Positions 21,838 to 37,009 of a stretch of DNA of 64,000 bases are shown one piece after another. Source of the stretch: Carnegiea gigantea (taxonomy: Eukaryota; Streptophyta; Magnoliopsida; Caryophyllales; Cactaceae); NCBI GenBank assembly GCA_029747015.1, contig JAKOGI010000027.1, forward strand, positions 1,458,001-1,522,000, read 5' to 3'. Numbering within the stretch: the stretch's first letter is position 1; every line of letters starts with the position of its first letter. The translations under genes and the position numbers were made by a program. Below the pieces are notes generated by a model, which did no database searches, had not been told where the DNA came from, and saw only the letters and a program-made list of their open reading frames with translations.

Positions 21838-22795
21838 GTAGTATTTGGTTAGTGGGAAAATGATTTTCCTAGAAAATAGTTTTTCAATTTTCAATTGTTT
21901 GGTACAATAAAAGATGAAAAATTATTTTTCAAGGAAAATGATTTTCCTCCCGATGGAGGATAATGATTTCCTTTTTGAGAAGATATGAAGTTGATTTTTT
22001 TCTTTCAACTCTTTTGACGATATGGTCAGCTGAAATTTATGTGCAAAATTTGATTTCGACAGCTTGGATCAAAACTTGACTATCCGATGGAAAAGATTAA
22101 AATAAATTCAAATCTAAATTCTGAACTCAAATTTCTTTTATTTGATTGACATTTATCTCCACCACGAGAATTTAATCAATATTTTTTGCCACTAAAACAA
22201 TTCAGTTGACTCGCCACTAAAATAATTTTGACAGTTTGGATCGAAACTTGATCATCAGATAGAAAATATTAAAATAAGCTCAAGTTCAGATTTTGAGGTA
22301 GATATTCTTTCATTCGGTTAATATTTTTTTCCACAACGACGGTTCAATTGATTTTTTCCGCCTCTTAAACAGTGCAGTAAATATTTTTCACCACTAGAAC
22401 AATTCAACAGTTTAGATCAAAATTTAATTATCGGATAGGAAAGATTAAAATAGGCTCAAATTCAGATTTTAAGCACAACATTCCTTCATTTGGTCAATGT
22501 TTTTCTCTGCTATACCAATTTAATCGATATTTTTCACCACTTAAACAATTCAGTTGATATTTTTCATCACTAAAACAATTTTAACAGTTTAGATCGAAAC
22601 TTGATTATCTAAGATTAAGTATTTAAAAAAACTCAAATTTGAATTTTAAGCTCAAAATTCCTTCATTTGATCAACATTTATTTCTTCTACAACTATTCAA
22701 TCCATATTCGCTATTTAAATAATTCAGTTGACGTTTTCTTTTTTTTTTCACAGAAAATGATTTTCTGGGAAAATTTTTTTCCAACAAAACACTAG
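21838..22795. mobile_element. Inverted-repeat element with internal tandem array
   Basis: The left end reads GTAGTATTTGGTTAGTGGGA followed by AAATGATTTTCC. The reverse complement of the right end reads CTAGTGTTTTGTTGGAAAA, followed later by AAAATCATTTTC. TTAAG occurs directly outside both ends (21833-21837 and 22796-22800), a possible 5-bp target duplication. Between the ends lie four ~175-bp tandem units. The superfamily is uncertain and no transposase is present. Confidence 0.55.
22059..22740. repeat. Four ~172-177-bp tandem repeats
   Basis: Units start at 22059, 22231, 22407 and 22584. Each begins ACAG(C/T)TT(G/A)GATC.AAA, then has GA(T/A)AGGAAA-like and ATTAAAATA..CTCAA words, a TTCCTTCATTTGGTCAA-like block and CACCACTAAAACAATTCAG. 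Units are diverged but collinear. The array fills most of the inverted-repeat element around it. Confidence 0.85.
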
Positions 22796-23870
22796 TTAAG
22801 ACTAAATTTCTTAAAAACTTTCTTTAAAAAAAAAAGGCTTAGAAACTTTTTAAGAGGCTGGGAATTGTGATAAGCCAAACATGAAGCAGATTCTGCCGAC
22901 ACAAAATCCCACACATGAGAATCCCCAAGTTGAACACAAAATATCCTAAAAAAAGGGCAGACAAAAAAGAAAATCTCTTCATCATCCACATATTAAAATT
23001 TGCGGATTTACAAAACAAAAATTTATGGGGTGCTCCTCTTGTTAGTCCTCAAATCGCAATATAATCCACTGAAATTCAATCCCTATTCAAACAATCCCCT
23101 CCAACCACTTCATTCAGATTTTGCTTTGGTATCTTCCCTCTTTGTTTCCTTTCAATTTCACCAAACAACTTATTTGGTTAAAGTTTGGTCTTTGGCACGT
23201 AAGCATATTCTGTCCTTTTTTTTTCTTTGTGAAGTATCTCTTTCTCTCTCTAAGTTGCATCACTACCTACCATCCTCATCTCTTACGTAAATCTAATGGC
23301 TAGTCGGATGCAGATTAATCTATTTAATAATTGTGTCATTTTAACATTTACTCAAATATCTTCAAAAATTTCAAATATATAAATGCTAAACTATTAACAT
23401 ATTTTAATTCTATATCGAGTCAAATTTTAGTTACTATGTTTAATAATAATATTGTCATTTTGATATTTGTTATTTATTGAAATAGCTTGAATCTGCTAAA
23501 AATATCAGATGTATTTTATGTTGGATTGTTAAAATATTTTAATCTTCCAAAATTACATCGGATCCGTGCTAGGTTGAGATTTACTAGCTCCATCCTCATA
23601 TTTTGGAATCATTCAAATATGAGTGTTTTTATTCCCACTTAATTTTACTTTTTTTATTGATTTATTTACAAATATGAATATTATATCCACCCATGGTTGT
23701 TGCATTGCACCAACCCACTTCCACTAGTCAGGACAAGCCCGCCCGCCTTGCTCCTATGGAAGCCATAAATTTCTGAGCTCACCCGTAAAAAATACGAACT
23801 GCCCATTTCTTGGTTGGGCAAGAAAAACATACCCATTTGAGTTTTTTGGGAGGAAAAGAAGAACTCATCA
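22796..23870. promoter_or_regulatory. Upstream region of the glycine decarboxylase gene
   Basis: AT-rich non-coding sequence. A TATA-like ATTATATCC lies at about 23679-23687, roughly 185 bp before the start codon at 23871, and is a plausible core promoter. No specific operator was identified. The antisense open frame 23681-24268 is a shadow of the first exon. Confidence 0.4.
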
Positions 23871-26800
23871 ATGGAGCGTGCAAGGAGGCTTGCAAGCAGG
23901 GCATTGTTGAAGCGGTTGGTTTCAGAGGCCAAACAGTCTAGACCGAAAAACAATGGGGAAGTGTTTGGATCTGCGCCCAACGGCTCTTTTTCATGGTCAT
24001 CATCAAGGTATGTCTCAACCATGGCCTCTTCATCTGCCATTTTTTGTAGGAAAAATGGGATTTTTGGGGTAGTTTCAGTGCCCCAGCAAAGTCGGTCCAT
24101 TTCTGTTGAGGCCTTGAAACCAAGTGACACATTCCCTCGTCGCCACAACTCCTTAACCCCTGATGAACAAGGGGAAATGGCTAAATTTTGTGGGTTTGAG
24201 ACCCTTGATTCCCTTATTGATGCCACTGTACCCAAATCAATAAGAATCAATTCCATGAAATTTCCCAAATTTGATGAGGGTTTAACTGAGTCTCAAATGA
24301 TTGGGCATATGAAGAACTTGGCTTCTAAGAATAAGGTTTTTAAGTCATTTATTGGGATGGGTTACTATAACACTCATGTCCCACCTGTGATTTTGAGGAA
24401 TATTATGGAAAACCCAGGTTGGTACACTCAATACACCCCCTACCAGGCTGAGATTTCTCAGGGTCGGTTGGAATCCTTGTTGAATTTCCAAACCATGATT
24501 ACTGACCTTACTGGCTTGCCCATGTCTAATGCCTCATTGCTTGATGAGGGTACTGCCGCTGCTGAGGCAATGGCTATGTGTAACAATATCTTGAAGGGTA
24601 AAAGGAAAACTTTCATCATAGCAAGTAATTGCCACCGTCAGACCATTGATATTTGTAAGACCAGGGCAGATGGGTTCGATATTAAGGTTGTGACCGCTGA
24701 CCTTAGGGACATTGATTACTCATCTGGAGATGTTTGTGGTGTCTTGGTTCAGTATCCTGGTACTGAGGGGGAGATTGTGGACTATGGGGAGTTCATAAAG
24801 AAGGCGCACGCTGGTGGGGTTAAGGTGGTTATGGCAACTGATCTTTTGGCTTTGACAATGTTGAAGCCTCCTGGTGAGTTGGGTGCTGATATTGTCGTTG
24901 GGTCAGCTCAGAGGTTTGGGGTGCCTATGGGTTATGGAGGTCCCCATGCCGCCTTCTTGGCCACTTCTCAAGAATACAAGAGATTGATGCCTGGAAGGAT
25001 CATAGGTGTTAGTGTTGATTCTTCTGGGAAGTCTGCTCTTCGCATGGCGATGCAGACAAGGGAGCAACATATTCGAAGGGACAAAGCTACTAGCAACATA
25101 TGCACTGCGCAGGTATTTAGTTGCTCTTGTGATGGATTATGTGCTTAAACGTGGGGGATATAAAAGGAAAGACATATGTTTCATATATCGATATTGAGAG
25201 TAATAGATTGCATTCTTTGTTGAGTTTGTTATTTTAACCTTGAGCATTTGTTTTAGCTTTATTTCTTTGTGCTATTTCCGAATGATCATTTATCCCGGCT
25301 TGAATGGCTTTGTTTCTGTTTATAATTTGTTTAAAAAAAAAGGGATTCTACTTCTTTTTTCTGTGGAAAGTGTTATCGGGAGCAGAAAGAGAAGCAGTCT
25401 TCAGACATTGAGTTTTGGGATTCAATCGGAATCATTAGTTGATTTTGGCTGTTGTGGTAAAATGAGCTTTATGTGCTACTACAGGCTTTGCTTGCCAACA
25501 TGGCCGCTATGTATGCGGTTTATCATGGACCGGAAGGTCTTAAAACCATAGCTCAAAGGGTACACGGGCTGGCTGGTGTATTTGCAGCTGGGCTGAAGAA
25601 ACTTGGTCTGGAAGTTCAGGAGCAGCCCTTCTTCGATACGGTGAAAGTCAAATGCGCTGATGCTAAAGCAATTGCTGATGAGGCTTGCAAGCATGAGATA
25701 AATTTACGTGTTATTGATCAGAACACTGTGAGTTTGATTTTATTCTGACGCTTGTCACTGTGTCTTTACCGAGTAGCTAGCCATGAATTGTAATCAATTA
25801 TTTGTTGACTTCCAGATCACTGTTTCTTTTGATGAAACAACTACTTTGGAGGATGTTGATAAACTCTTTAAAGTTTTTGCCGCTGGCAAGCCTGTGAGTG
25901 TCTCCAATTTGTGCATGTAGTTTGATAAGAATCTTGATGGGACAACGATGTTTTGATGTTGGCTGACTTTTTTTGCTCTTATTTTGTGTTGTCAACTTTC
26001 AGGTAACATTTAGTGCTGCATCCCTTGCTCCGGAGGTTGAGAAGGCAATCCCTTCTTCCCTTGTCAGGGAGAGCCCGTATCTGACTCACTCAATCTTTAA
26101 CTCGTATGGCTCTCTTGCAAATACTTCTTAAAAGGCAGGTGTCTTATATTGCATTCTGGCTTTGATATGCCTCATTATTATTAGGTACCACACGGAGCAC
26201 GAGCTGCTGAGGTACCTTCACAGATTACAGTCAAAGGATTTATCGCTTTGCCACAGCATGATTCCCCTAGGATCTTGCACAATGAAGCTGAATGCCACAA
26301 CTGAGATGATGCCTATTACATGGCCTAACTTTGCAGATATTCACCCGTTTGCCCCACCTGAACAGGCCCAGGGTTATCAGGTATGAAGATATCGTCTTTC
26401 ACTGCTTCAGACGTGCTCACTTCCACTTGGTTTCTATGTCTGTAACTAGATCTAAAGATTTTCTTTTGGTCTTTGTTCTTGAACGCTATAGGAAATGTTT
26501 CAAAATTTGGGTGAACTGCTGTGCACCATTACTGGATTCGACTCTTTCTCTCTGCAACCTAATGCTGGTGCAGCTGGCGAGTACGCTGGGTTGATGGTTA
26601 TTCGAGCTTACCATATGGTATAGTTTTTCTCGTTTTTGGAGTTAGTTTTGGCAATAGAAGAGTTTAGTGGATAGTGTGCTGTGTGTAGAAGATGTGACTG
26701 CTATCTTTCTATTGCATGCTCTTTGTTCGTGAATTGTTTGCTACCTGTTGGTTTTGTGGGGCATCAGATTCACATAAAATAATTTGCTAAATGCAGTCGC

Positions 26801-29800
26801 GAGGAGACCATCACCGTAATGTGTGCATTATACCTGTTTCGGCGCATGGTACAAACCCTGCTAGTGCTGCCATGTGTGGTATGAAAATTGTCTCTGTTGG
26901 AACTGATGCTAAAGGAAACATAAACATTGAAGAGTTAAGAAAGGCAGCTGAAGCACACAAGGACAACTTGGCTGCGCTCATGGTATGAGTCTCAATGGTG
27001 TAGATTTCTAAAACTCCCCTCACTGAAATGATATGGAAAAATATTGGTGTGCTTTCAGGTTACCTACCCATCTACTCATGGTGTCTATGAAGAAGGAATT
27101 GATGAGATATGCAAGATCATTCATGACAATGGCGGTCAAGTGTACATGGATGGCGCCAACATGAATGCACAGGTTGGTTGATAGTAGCTGCTTATTAACA
27201 CTGTTGTTTATGGATTGTGTCTAAATCTTATGCCTTGTGCTGTGTATGCGCCTTTACCAGTATTATTTCCTGGTCTTTTATGTCATTCAAGAGAATGCCC
27301 ACCAAAGCATGTCTTCCATATATTTTTTTTCTTCATCTGCATGTTAATCTCTTTCTGCTTTTGCCAAATCGGGCAAATGCCTCTTGACTTAGAGTCTTGT
27401 CCACAAGTGTTTTTTTTTTTTTTTTTTGGGGGGGGGGGGAGTGTTCAGATATTTGTTTCCTAATACCTAGATCATTTCAGTGAGGCTACTTCCTTTGGAA
27501 TCTGGATTTATAAAGCCCTAACTACGCACCACTAACTACATATCAGTCCACAGTAAAAGTAGAGGCAGTTTAGTAGGGCATTCTACTTGTAATCTAAGCT
27601 TAAACTTTGCTCAAAAGTGACTTTCTGAGCTGCTCCAGAATTACTCAAAAGTGAAAACCAAATCAGTTCTGTTTCAGGGCTCAAGTTGCGGAGTGGCTTC
27701 TCGTGAACGTGATTTAGCCCCTTAAATATCATTTCTTGCTTTCATGTCTAAGCCGAGATGCTTGAATTCAGATTTTTTGCTCTACAACCAGAATTGCCAT
27801 TTGCAAACACAAAGTTCCTGGCGTACTTTGATATCTGGAGATACATTTGTATAAATCATGTCCATACATGGCAAGGGACCATACTTGTTGATGTTTGCCA
27901 CTCAGAAAAAAACATTAAGCGTCCATTCATTTTGCTTTCCTTCCCACTAAAGAATCACACGTTGTCAAGGAGCATGATAGGTAAAATATTTGCTCAATCT
28001 CAATATCCTGCTGCTGATAGATGAGTTGGTTTATGCCCCCCCCCCCCCAAAAAAAAAAATCGGTAATTATATCAAATTGCTCTGTGCCTCCATACTCTAA
28101 AAACTAATGTACCTTAATTTGGGTTTCTTAATGCATACCAGGATAAAATTGAGGAGCTGATTATGGCTAATATCTTGTTTTTCTCAGGTTGGTCTCACAA
28201 GCCCAGGATTTATTGGAGCAGATGTTTGCCATCTCAATCTCCACAAGACATTTTGCATTCCACATGGTGGTGGTGGACCTGGTATGGGCCCCATTGGTGT
28301 GAAGAAGCACTTGGCACCATTTTTGCCTTCACATCCTGTGGTAAGGACTCACAACTCTCATCTAAACTTGGTCCAAACATCCACTAAACTTTGTCCCTTT
28401 TTAATGCGTTTACCCTGTGGAATCCAGGGTTTCTGGTGAATACAAGTATTGATGTTGAAACCCTAATACATAACTGATGGACTGCTTAGAGTGTCCCCGT
28501 GACCTGATAAGATTATCTTGTCCATGTTCATATAAAATATAAATGATCTTTCCCTCATGGTTAGCTGTAACAGGGATCTCTGAATCTATGGTCACTTGGC
28601 ATTCGAATCCAGTCCCAACAACGCAGTTCTAAGACTGAGAAATCAGAACTGCTTGAAATTGCATATTAGAAATTTAGAACACCTGTTTACAGGAGATTTT
28701 GAGTGTTCTGTCATAGCATCTATTTTGTGAAAGCTTGATCTTTATAATCGTGATAACAAGGACTGCATAGTTTGATTGTATGAATGTAGGGTTCTACATC
28801 TACTGTTTAAGATTAACCCAACCTGGCTGCCATATTTTCCGGAGCATTTCTTCTAGCACCCCAATGCTTCTTAACGAGCCAGGCAGCCAGCAAAGGGGCA
28901 TTTTATATGGTGCTTTTGTTGTCGGTTGTGATTCTCTGATGATGTATGAAAGGCTTGGGATGTCGATGATCTTCAACTTAAATCTTTGTTTATTGACCTT
29001 TAAAGCCTTAAATTTGCTCGCCGTTGTTATTTAAGGAGACCCATCTAGACCTTCATCATCGTCTGCATGTGGAGTCTACACTAGCAGGGGACGGTGGGGG
29101 TAGGGACAGGAAGATCCACTATGCCCCTCCTGTGTTATCTTCAGTACACAGGATATCGGTTTCCACTCAGAAGACCCAAGCCTGCTTCTTAAATTTGGCT
29201 ATATGTTAGTGTAGTTGCATATTGGAGCGAGCAGGTCATTTTTAGCACACGACTTCTGAAAATTGGATGCTCTTGGGTGGAATTTGATGTGAACATCTTG
29301 TAAACTTTGGATGCCATATATTTTCATGTGTTGATTATTGCAAAGCATGATGGTTCAATTATGCAAAGAAATTTATTATTTCCTTTAATGTATTAAAGGT
29401 GTCAACTGGAGGAATTCCAGCCCCAGAAACACTGCAGCCTCTTGGCACCATTTCTGCTGCTCCTTGGGGATCTGCTCTGATTTTGCCAATTTCATACACC
29501 TACATTGCCATGATGGGTTCACAAGGCCTAACTGAAGCATCTAAGCAAGCTATTTTGAATGCGAACTACATGGCAAAGCGTTTGGAGGTATGTGCCCCTC
29601 TAGTCTTAAGTCGTTCATTCTTGAATGTTCCTTATATCTAGATAATTCTTTCCATTTAGATGACGTGAGATTATGATTATGATTATTCTTTAAGGCTCTT
29701 TTCTTATTGTGCTTTCCAGAATCACTACCCTATCCTTTTCCGAGGCGTCAATGGAACAGTTGCTCATGAATTTATTATTGATTTGAGAGGTTTCAAGGTA

Positions 29801-31179
29801 ATATGATCAACATAGTTTACTTCATCTATTTTGATATGTTTTTGCGGGTCACCTGGAAACAGCATCTCTGATAGCTCTTGGAAGGGTAAGAGTACATTAT
29901 CCTAACCTTCCCAGAATCTACTTCAAAGGGACTTATACTAGACGGTGGCTGCATGATTGACTTATTCTATCCAATCTGATTAGTGGCATAGTTATATGGT
30001 TGACCATTACTTTCCATTACAGAACACTGCTGGCGTGGAGCCTGAGGATGTTGCTAAGCGTCTTATGGACTATGGTTTCCACGGACCAACAATGTCATGG
30101 CCAGTGCCAGGCACACTTATGATTGAACCTACGGAAAGTGAAGGCAAGGCAGAATTAGACAGGTTCTGTGGTGCACTGATTTCCATTAGGGAAGAAATTG
30201 CCGAGATTGAGAAAGGGAAAGCTGATCCCCATAACAATGTGCTTAAGGTGACCTAATCTTTTGGCAAAACACTCTACAGTTTTGTGCATTCTTCGTATAC
30301 CTTTAGCTTGGTTCGTTCATTCATTATTAAAATCCAGATCACAAGTTTTTCTCATTTCTCGTTTTATTCATATTCCTAATAATCTGATTCATGGGGCTGT
30401 TATTTGCACAGGGAGCACCCCATCCCCCATCCGTGCTCATGGCAGATTCATGGAACAAACCATACTCCCGGGATTATGCTGCTTTCCCTGCTCCATGGCT
30501 GCGCTCTGCAAAATTCTGGCCTACAACTGGTATTTTTCCAATTTCCCAAATTCAAATCTACTCGGCTTGTTGTTCTCTCACATTCTATCCCCTTGGCATG
30601 GCCAATAGGTGGTTCAGTTTCTGCCATTCTTGGGTAAAGTTCATGGAATATTAAATCATTGGTCATATGTGTGTTGCCTGTCAATGTCCTGTAAGTTTGC
30701 TTAGAAAATGGAATCGATATTGATTAGACAAATTTCGCATCTCTTGTGTAATCTGAGTTCTGGTCAATTCTGGTTGTCTCATTGTGAGTCTCGACTCTCG
30801 TGTCTGGTTTCTGGTCAATTAGGTTGTAATCCGGTAGGGCAATTTTGCCAACTACTGTCTCCGACCAAAGCAAACCAAACCTATGAACCCAAGGTCCTAT
30901 CAAGGCAGGTTGTGACGGGAGCTCAGACATGGACAACCATATCCTTGAATAACATAAGATTGTTGGTTGGATCCTAGTTTTAAAAGCATGGCTTTCCTGC
31001 TATTCCATTGTATCGAAGTGACTTCTATCAGTTACACGTTCTCTTTTCCTGCATGCCCTAAAGTGAACACATTTGTGCTTGTTTCAGGACGTGTTGACAA
31101 CGTCTATGGTGACAGGAACCTGATCTGCACCCTTCTCCCCGCGAATCACTATGAAGAAGAAAAGGCTGCTACTGCTTAA
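23871..31179 (+). CDS. GLDP: Glycine dehydrogenase (decarboxylating) P-protein, mitochondrial, 1046 aa
   Basis: Fourteen exons: 23871-25112, 25485-25727, 25816-25893, 26003-26103, 26185-26380, 26492-26617, 26797-26982, 27059-27172, 28188-28340, 29399-29587, 29720-29797, 30023-30247, 30412-30529 and 31088-31179. Phases agree at every junction and the sum is 3141 nt. The P-protein is the PLP-dependent subunit that decarboxylates glycine and passes the aminomethyl group to lipoyl H-protein; in leaves it acts in photorespiration in the mitochondrial matrix. The start [16 protein letters not shown] begins a basic Ser/Arg-rich leader of roughly 65-85 residues, as expected for mitochondrial import. 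The N-terminal half carries [14 protein letters not shown]. The C-terminal half has the PLP-lysine motif LNLHKTF (Lys782) followed by a GGGGPGMGP loop. Plant relatives are close to 1040 aa, so this copy is full length, with no stop or frameshift. Introns 8 and 9 are the longest, each about 1 kb. Confidence 0.97.
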
Positions 31180-31376
31180 AAACCTTCAGCTTTTGGCTTT
31201 AGCCCCCAAGACTTTCTTGAAGCTCCATCAGTTCCCTTATTCCTCTTGCTGTATATACAATTCAGTTTTCTTATCCAGAAGCCGGGATGTTAGCCTTGTA
31301 GTTGTGGAAGGCACTTCCCATATATTCACCTCCACTGCAGCAATGATATTCCCTTCGCCTCTCTCCACGTCCCCTC

Positions 31377-31382
31377 AATAAA
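31377..31382 (+). terminator. Poly(A) signal candidate of GLDP
   Basis: AATAAA about 200 bp after the stop codon, followed by an A-rich stretch and an (ATG)n run at about 31420-31452. Cleavage further downstream is also possible. Confidence 0.5.
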
Positions 31383-31459
31383 ATAAAAAAGAAAAGAAAA
31401 AGGAGGAAAAGAAAAAATGATGATTATATGATGATGATGATGATGATGATGAAGTGAAA

Positions 31460-33354
31460 CAGGAAGGAAAATGAATTTCTTCACAGTCATTCATTTTTAC
31501 ATTCTTATATTATTATTGTAACTTGTAAGTAACATTAAGGCTTATGCAGCTTCGATAGCAATACTGTTGCTGGTTGTAGCTGATGTGCAATTTTTCTGGT
31601 TTCAGATTTATTGAGCATTTAGTTTCATTTTGACATCAATCAGTTGTGAAGTTTTCTGGTCTCAGGACTTACTATTGTCAGAAAGGTCTGCTTTCTGGGC
31701 TTTTTGCTTTTTAGTTTCCCAATATTAGTTGTAAAGCTGCCCTGCTCTTCAGATTTTTATTCTTTGAGTATCTGACAGTTAGAGAATAGGCAATTCCAGT
31801 ATTTCTTACCTTATCTGATTTTTGTGGTGGGCATACTCTTTGTTGCCTTTCAATCGCTCCTTTCATGATTCTTGTCAATTTGTTTGTGTCACTGTCTTCA
31901 GCCAAAAAAGCCCTCTCTGGAAGGGCATCTAAGCAATCACATCTTGGCCTGTGGTTCAACGTGCTGTGATCCTCACTAGCACATCTGAAAAGGACTTGTG
32001 TTTTGTATAGTTAATATGCACTGAGATTTATTAAGGGTCTACTCTTTTCGTGGGTAAGATTCGATGTGTCAACCTTTCTCACTTCCTATAGGAAAATCCC
32101 ACTTCTTCCTACTCTTTTTCGCTCCTTGCTAGTCTTTCTTACTCTCCATCCAAAAAACGGCACACTTATTAGAAAAATCCCACTTCTTTCCATGCTCTCT
32201 CAGTTTCCGCTTCAGTTGACCAAGAAGGGCCCTAACAAAGAATGATATCTTGAGCACATTTAATTCGCTGTGGAGCTTTCAGGGTCCCAGTTGTACTGTA
32301 GAATATTACGCTCCCTTTTTTGGAATCTTCTTTGATGTTCTTTTAGTTGTCAACTTGCAAACTTGTGTTTCCTCCAAACCTAACTCTTTCTCTTTCTCTT
32401 TCTCTATTTTTCTCTCTCTTCTCATTTTTTGAACAAAAAATGAATTGTCCTTTTCAATCTTCCGTGTCACTTTTGTGATTTGTACTGTATGAATGGAGGA
32501 AATATATTTTGATAGTGGACTAATTATTTTTTTCTACCGACAAAAATTTTAAATACAGTGTATTGTGCAATAATTTGCAAAAAGAAAATATCTTTTCTTT
32601 TAAAATTCAAAATAATTATCCTAGTTCACTTTGATTTTAGATGTTTACTGGGTAACAATAAACCAACATTATTTTACTATGAACTGCTAATACTAGCTAG
32701 TTCCTTCAAAACAAAATCAAAAAATATTAATATTAGCTAGTATTTCCAATTTATGATAAACATTGAATATAGATTTTACAACATTTTTTTATTATAGCAT
32801 TAAATCAATATTAATTTTTTATTAATTACTTTCGTTGTCAGGAAAAGAATAACATTCAAGTCTGTTGAAAATGATATTATCAAATTATCTATTAATCTAC
32901 AGTATAAAAATATGTACATCATGTTCAAATTTACTTTACAAGGTGCTCTCAAAAAGTATCATTTGATTATTTTTATATAGTAAAAAATAATTGTCAATTA
33001 ATTCAATCGATAAAATTTCTGAAATTATATGATCAATAGGAATGAAAATTTCCTAGATACAATGCAACTTGCCAAGACTCAACTTACAATAGAGGATAGT
33101 TTCTTAGGTTAATGAAAAATTTGTTGTTGATGGTTGTGCTTAAGTTGGCATGCAGTTGTTGACTAGTGTGCATATATCTGTGAGAGCAATGCACGGTTGC
33201 AAGTGAAGTTTCCACATAAAGTTCTTGGAAGCTTGGTTGCCAAGTTGTCAAAAAGTAAACTCTCCCCCAATATACATTCATAAGTTAGCTATCTTACATT
33301 TCTCAACAAGAAGCAACATCTCTTCTTTTTTCTTTTTTTTTTTTGGCCCCCTTG
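31460..33354. other. Intergenic DNA, nothing recognised
   Basis: T-rich sequence without conserved frames. Open frames at 31711-31959, 32250-32432 and 32558-32740 are simple in composition. No delimited repeat was found. Confidence 0.45.
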
Positions 33355-33527
33355 TTTTTTAGTTTAGTCTTGGATCCTCGATTTTATGGAGGCGAGCTAC
33401 TGTTGGCCCAATAAGAAGTAGAGCTCTCCCGTCAGAGATTTTTTTTTTCCCCATTCACAAGACTTGAACCCAAAACTTTACTTAAGAAAAATAAGTGTTA
33501 AACCACTTGAGCCAGCCTGTATTGATT
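33355..33527 (-). mobile_element. tRNA-derived SINE (copy 3)
   Basis: On the minus strand this reads AATACAGGCTGGCTCAAGTG (A-box region), then GGGTTCAAGTCTTGTGAAT (B-box region), then GGGCCAACAGTAGCTCG, and ends in an A-rich tail formed by the T runs at about 33320-33343. The order and words match the SINE at 10260-10421, with about three-quarters identity by eye. The target duplication is unclear; GATTTTA near both ends is a weak candidate. Confidence 0.7.
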
Positions 33528-35325
<1,798 letters not shown>

Positions 35326-36990
35326 CTTTTGGAAGAAACCTGATGGCCTTAAAGGTCTATTGATGATTTCTTAGGGTAAAGTTTGTTGGCCCGGCAAAGC
35401 ATAGGGCATTGAGGTTAGAAAGTTTTTAAATGGAAGCAATTAGCAGTGCCTTCTTAAGTATATTGACATGGAGCCTTTTCCACATGCAAAGTCTGTGGGT
35501 GGAGCAGATGAAAGCTAAATACCCAATTAATGAAGACTTTTTCAAGGTTGAGCCCTAACAATTTGACTCATGGGCATGGAAATGCATACCTAGAAACCGC
35601 CATCAATTTGGAAAAGGAATAAAATGGAAAGTAAGAGATGGAACAAAAATTATTTTTCGGTCTGATAATTGGTGTATAAGTGAAAGTTTAGCCACAATGC
35701 TCACCATAACAGACACGTCTCCAATTGATACTTCTCTCAAGGTCTTGCGTTTTATTATAGATTTAGAAGAGCGGGATGTCATGAAACTAAGATGATTAGT
35801 AAATTATGCTCATATGCAACTAATTATAGTAATGGATATCCCCTTTAATCTTGTTTTTTGACTCCATCTATGGACTTTCAGAAAATGGTGATTTCTTAAC
35901 CAAGACAATGACCTAGGCTTCTTATGATTTGGATGTAAAAAAGTCCCCCTCATAGGCATACAACTAGATTTAGAATTAAACATTATAACTAAATTGAAAA
36001 TTTTTCTTTGGTAACAATTTCATGCATTACTGCATTACTCCCCACTAGGGGAACTCTCTTCAAAAAAAGACCTCAAGTTGACCTAATATGTCCTTTATAC
36101 AATGCAAAGATTAAGGATGCAGAAAACCTATTTTTTCAGTATGGTGCTGCCCAAGATGGGGGTGAAAGCTAGTAAATGATCAAAATTGGGCGTCAATTCC
36201 GTCGCTGATATGAAAATTCCGTCGCTGATTAACCGATTTTCGTCGCTGATTCCGTCTTTATTTCGTCTTTTTCTTGTAATATTTTACACTTCTCTGGAGC
36301 ATCCGGAAAACTAGAAATAACAAGGTATTTCGTAAAAAAATATCTATCCTAGTAACCATATTGATTAAAACAAACAAAGTTAGCGGTAAATTACACATTA
36401 GACACAAACTCACACAAACAATTCAACCACCAAACTTATACCATTCAACTACCAACCGTAAGAAGACATATTGCGTTGCATGGAAGAAGCCACAAGGAGG
36501 GTTCACCAAAATTGAACCCCAAAATCAATTTTGATGGATCCAAATCATCTTATTAAGTAGTGTGAGGAGATGTCATCCGTAGCTGGGAAGGTAAATTTAT
36601 TCAGGGAGTATTATTCAATCTGAACATAATGCATAATGGAATTAGAGCTGCCGTATGAGGAGGATACACAAACATTCACATAAAAGGAGACAACAAAATC
36701 TCACCGAAGTAGTTCAAGGTCACATTCAATCACTATGGAAAATCCAAGTTCTGATTCAGGATATTCATTCTTGCTTTCAATCTAACCATCTAATTGCTAA
36801 ACATATTTTTAGATAAAGTAATTGTGCAGCAAATAGGCTAGTCAAATTAGAGCTCACTTTACATTCCATAGTAGTGTGCAATCAGGTTTCACATAGAGAT
36901 TTTCGTTGTATTCTCCATGAGTATAATCTACGGAGAACCCTTAAGAGAAGGGAGACCTTGGGTTGTATCACTCATATTTCTTTCAAAAAA
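35326..36990 (+). pseudogene. LINE remnant (zf-RVT and RNase H)
   Basis: In-order matches to the 3' part of a plant L1-type ORF2: GKVCWPGKA...LRKVFKWKQL (about 35375-35450); AWKCIPRNRHQFGKGIKWKV followed by RDGTKIIFRSDNW (about 35575-35675); LLWSIRKTRNNKVF (about 36288-36330); WKKPQGGFTKI (about 36485-36515); VVQGHIQSLWKIQVLIQDI (about 36713-36770); and SNCAANRLVKLEL (about 36815-36855). A stretch with CGTCGCTGAT repeats lies between the zinc-finger and linker parts. Many stops are present. An A-rich stretch at about 36985-37010 may be the old tail. Confidence 0.72.
36200..36250. repeat. Three CGTCGCTGAT repeats
   Basis: The 10-mer CGTCGCTGAT occurs at 36200-36209, 36220-36229 and 36241-36250, about 20 bp apart, with TTCCGTC words around. 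Such arrays occur near the ends of some CACTA- and Mutator-type elements, but no second end was found. Confidence 0.5.
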
Positions 36991-37009
36991 ATAAATAAAA
37001 GCAAAAAAT

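Noticed and set aside
22059..22740. CRISPR-like or centromeric satellite array
   Set aside because: There are only four diverged ~175-bp units with no short spacer pattern, and they lie inside a transposable-element-like structure.
23681..24268. 195-codon frame antisense to GLDP exon 1
   Set aside because: It is a shadow of the conserved exon on the other strand and has no domain of its own.
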